In this document: positions 5,942-8,259 of the stretch, one piece after another | Layout: the number at the start of each line of letters is the position of its first letter | Position numbering within the stretch: the first letter of the stretch is position 1 | NCBI GenBank assembly: GCA_011620445.1 | Contig: WOZB01000248.1 | Span: 1 to 8,259, forward strand | Direction: 5' to 3' | DNA from: Anaerolineaceae bacterium | GTDB taxonomy: Bacteria; Chloroflexota; Anaerolineae; Anaerolineales; Anaerolineaceae | Length of the DNA stretch: 8,259 nucleotides | Notes under the pieces: model-generated | What the model saw: only the letters and a program-made list of their open reading frames with translations | What the model was told of the DNA's origin: nothing | The model's database searches: none | Position numbers and translations under genes: made by a program

Positions 5942-8259
5942 ATGAAGAATAAAGCTGTTCATCAGGGACTAGTCCGAACCGTACAAGCGGCAGCCATTGC
6001 TGCCGCTTGTATCATATTACTCATGGCTATCGCCATCCTCAAGCAACTGGATGCGGTTAGTCTGGATATCAATAAAAGTCTAATCGGTCTTCCCCGGCAG
6101 ACCTACGATATCCTGATTAGGAATCCAGATAAAGTGGATCCTCTTGAAGCGCGCTACGGCCTGGTGCAACCTAACCACCTCAACGGAATTAATGGCGGCA
6201 TTTCCTTTGCCCAATATGAGTTGATAAAGTCTCTGCCGGAAATCGAAGTTGCTGCTCCGGTGGCTATGATTGGTTATTTCCCACAACGGACAAACAATAT
6301 TGAATTTTTAGATCCTTTACCGATGGGACTTTACAAAATTGATATTAATAATATCGTTCGGGATGGTCTGACTAGTCATATCGTAAATCTCCAAAAACCC
6401 TACTACGCCTTCTACAGCAATGGATTTACGGACCCCATTGAAGACAATCTGCAAATTGTTGAGCTTTATAAACAAACGGGCATTCAACCAATAAATGACC
6501 TTGCTCTAAGGAATCGTTTTGCTTTCTGGGTTAATAACGGTAATAAAAATGTATTGGTTGCCGCAATCGACCCGGAACAGGAATCCAAGCTGTTAGGCCT
6601 TGACAAGTATTTGACCGCAGGAACCTACTTATCCTCAGAAAAACCAACCATGCCAGGTCCGGGTGGCATTTCAGTGTTTAATAGAATTCCCTCACTAATG
6701 AACACAAAAAACTACCTGGCACAAACCATAGAAGTGAGCCTTACCCGGTTGGAAGTGCCTTATGACAAAAAGGCCAGCCTTATTGAACAGATGAAAGGGC
6801 TCCCTGCGGTTCAAGACCTTTATACGTACCCAGAAAGCCAGAGTTTTCATTTTTCAATTCCGCTATCTGGATATAACGCCGCCATCAGTAGCACGTTCTC
6901 TATTAAGGATAGCCATGTTGTCAGCCAGCGGAATTCTGTCTCTTCGCTCTCAGGCAAACAAACCAGCCCAAGCAGTGTGAAATACCGGATCTTCAAAGGC
7001 AAGCCAGAAGACTGGCAGGGTTTTGAACCTGTACTTGAGGCAATACCACAAGATTTAACCAAAGAAGCAATCATTGACGATGATTATTACTTTTGCGATG
7101 CTCAAGAGCGTACTTGTCCTAATAACACCATATGGCAGGTTCCAGCAGAATTAAGTTTTCGTCCTCAGGAAGAATCTGCCAATCAGTTTATTATTCCTAC
7201 GGATAGTCAAAATAAATTCTTACCGGAGAGCCTCATCCAAGCCCATGCGAGCGAGCTCAACGAGGTCCCGTTAGAAACGTACTCCCCACCAAAAGCCGTT
7301 CTCAAATTCGATGAGAATGGCAAAGAATTAGCTCAACCGATACCACTTTATCCAACACTCAACTCATTTGGATATCTGGTTGCGCCTCCAGATGTCTTAA
7401 TTTCCCTGGAATCATTGAAGGCACTTGTTTCCAATAATTGTGTTAAAGTCAAGGAAGGACAATTCCCATCGAAGGATTCCCAAGTGGACTGCCCACAGAA
7501 GGATAACTTCATCTCCGCCATTCGGGTACGAGTAGCAGGCATTGGCACTATCGATGAGTTTGCCGAAGAAAAGATCATTGCCCTCGCCAAAAAGATCACT
7601 GATCTCACTGGCCTTAAAACCGATGTAATGGTTGGTTCAGCCTTACAACCGGTGCTCGTGCATATTCCTGGCAAAGATGGCATCCCTGGCATGGGCTTCG
7701 CTGAGGAAAACTGGATCAAGAAGGGCGTGAGCACAAGTTACCGCAAAGGTTTTACCCTCATCAGTTCTTTGGCAGCTCTGGCCATGGTCAGTGTGGGTTC
7801 AGTTCTAATCCTCCTCATGAACTACCAGGCATTGCTCAGCTGCCAGGATGAGTTCCTGCTTTTGTATACCCTTGGTTGGAAAAAAGGCAGTATCTTCCAA
7901 AGGCGCTTGTTGCCCTCCATGGCCATGCAAATGGGGATATTCCTGATCCTGCTCACCATCCTCCTCAATGTGCCTGGGGTCAGTTCCCTGGCGCCTTCGT
8001 TGCGCACACGCCTGATCCTCATCCTGGCCATCTTTATTTATTCATTTGTTATTTTTTACATGCCTTACCGCATGATCTTTTACAAAAAGCAAGAATTATC
8101 CATTAAGGCGCTCAAGACAGCTGAAGAGTCGGCTAGAGTAGAAAGCGACCTCAAAGCTGCATCACTTCTGGGGAGGATGATCAGCAAACCCTATGCCTCC
8201 AGTGTGGTCACAGGCCTCGGTTTGGTGAGCAGTTTGCTGATGTCCTTCTTCGTCTATTT
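5942..8259 (+). CDS. Large FtsX/MacB-type ABC transporter permease (3' end outside window)
   Basis: Membrane subunit of an ABC-type system of the FtsX/MacB kind (export or mechanotransmission rather than nutrient import, by family). The 772 visible residues show one N-terminal membrane helix (about 13-34); an extracytoplasmic region of about 560 residues (about 36-600), containing ARYGLVQPNHLNGINGGIS (70-88) and LPEIEVAAPVAMIGY (98-112), both typical of MacB-like core domains; then an FtsX domain with helices at about 603-626, 660-677 and 690-708. The loop LLLYTLGWKKGSIFQRRLL (639-657) is the usual coupling-helix signature that contacts the ATPase. A further helix begins near 752. C385/C392 and C500/C517 may form extracellular disulfides. 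The ATG at 5942 is chosen because it places a short charged N-terminus before the first helix. No Shine-Dalgarno is seen; the stop of the small peptide gene is 7 bases upstream, which suggests translational coupling. The ATPase is not in view; the substrate is unknown. Confidence 0.85.
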   Translation, partial: MKNKAVHQGLVRTVQAAAIAAACIILLMAIAILKQLDAVSLDINKSLIGLPRQTYDILIRNPDKVDPLEARYGLVQPNHLNGINGGISFAQYELIKSLPEIEVAAPVAMIGYFPQRTNNIEFLDPLPMGLYKIDINNIVRDGLTSHIVNLQKPYYAFYSNGFTDPIEDNLQIVELYKQTGIQPINDLALRNRFAFWVNNGNKNVLVAAIDPEQESKLLGLDKYLTAGTYLSSEKPTMPGPGGISVFNRIPSLMNTKNYLAQTIEVSLTRLEVPYDKKASLIEQMKGLPAVQDLYTYPESQSFHFSIPLSGYNAAISSTFSIKDSHVVSQRNSVSSLSGKQTSPSSVKYRIFKGKPEDWQGFEPVLEAIPQDLTKEAIIDDDYYFCDAQERTCPNNTIWQVPAELSFRPQEESANQFIIPTDSQNKFLPESLIQAHASELNEVPLETYSPPKAVLKFDENGKELAQPIPLYPTLNSFGYLVAPPDVLISLESLKALVSNNCVKVKEGQFPSKDSQVDCPQKDNFISAIRVRVAGIGTIDEFAEEKIIALAKKITDLTGLKTDVMVGSALQPVLVHIPGKDGIPGMGFAEENWIKKGVSTSYRKGFTLISSLAALAMVSVGSVLILLMNYQALLSCQDEFLLLYTLGWKKGSIFQRRLLPSMAMQMGIFLILLTILLNVPGVSSLAPSLRTRLILILAIFIYSFVIFYMPYRMIFYKKQELSIKALKTAEESARVESDLKAASLLGRMISKPYASSVVTGLGLVSSLLMSFFVY
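5982..6011 (+). repeat. Perfect 13-bp hairpin inside the start of the permease gene
   Basis: TACAAGCGGCAGC (5982-5994) and GCTGCCGCTTGTA (5999-6011) are exact reverse complements around a 4-base CATT loop. It occupies codons 14-24 of the permease, encoding the start of the first membrane helix, and begins 48 bases after the small gene's stop. There is no T tract after it, so it is not a classic terminator. In RNA it would be a stable obstacle that could attenuate, stall or mark a processing end between the peptide and the permease. Confidence 0.85.

Noticed and set aside
5982..6011. SECIS element for selenocysteine, considered because of selB
   Set aside because: A bacterial SECIS must follow an in-frame UGA directly; no UGA codon precedes this hairpin in the permease frame, and the stem encodes an ordinary membrane helix.
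5982..6011. Intrinsic terminator after the small peptide gene
   Set aside because: The stem is strong, but the bases after 6011 contain no T tract, and the permease frame reads straight through.
7348..7734. 128-residue - strand open frame
   Set aside because: Antisense to the permease coding sequence, which continues uninterrupted; a shadow.
1..8259. CRISPR array, tRNA/rRNA genes, insertion sequence or prophage attachment site
   Set aside because: No regularly spaced repeats, no cloverleaf-like or rRNA-like sequence, no transposase or integrase frame, and no flanking direct repeats were seen.

Overview
The window looks like a piece of a bacterial chromosome of moderate GC content. The gene set and protein style would fit an anaerobic member of the Chloroflexota (Anaerolineae-like): a SelB-dependent selenocysteine system, an M32 carboxypeptidase, and a secreted L,D-transpeptidase beside a DUF2807 lipoprotein. 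No rRNA or marker gene is present, so this placement is an inference, not a demonstration.

Left block (1-3409, + strand): three genes read in one direction with gaps of 30 and 26 bases, so probably one operon. They are the C-terminal 300 residues of the selenocysteine-specific elongation factor SelB (cut by the left edge), a short D-3-phosphoglycerate dehydrogenase-type NAD-dependent hydroxyacid dehydrogenase, and an M32 metallocarboxypeptidase carrying all its family motifs. Two GC-rich hairpins in the next 130 bases probably end this operon and the convergent gene facing it.

Middle block (3540-5565, - strand): two exported cell-envelope proteins. A YkuD-type L,D-transpeptidase with a signal peptide is followed by a clear intrinsic terminator (8-bp stem, GAAA loop, T tract). 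A DUF2807 lipoprotein then has its own ribosome binding site and a probable promoter spanning an 18-nt tandem repeat. The two are therefore neighbours, but probably separate transcripts.

Right block (5566-8259): a 282-base divergent intergenic region with two perfect inverted repeats, then a very short gene for a 28-residue peptide with three cysteines. That gene has the strongest Shine-Dalgarno sequence in the window. Seven bases later begins a large FtsX/MacB-type ABC permease, at least 772 residues, open at the right edge. The permease has no Shine-Dalgarno of its own, and a perfect 13-bp hairpin lies inside its first 24 codons. The peptide-hairpin-permease arrangement is the most interesting part: the peptide may be a regulatory leader, a translational coupler, or a small substrate of the transporter. 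The sequence alone does not choose between these. The ATPase partner expected for the permease is not in the window.
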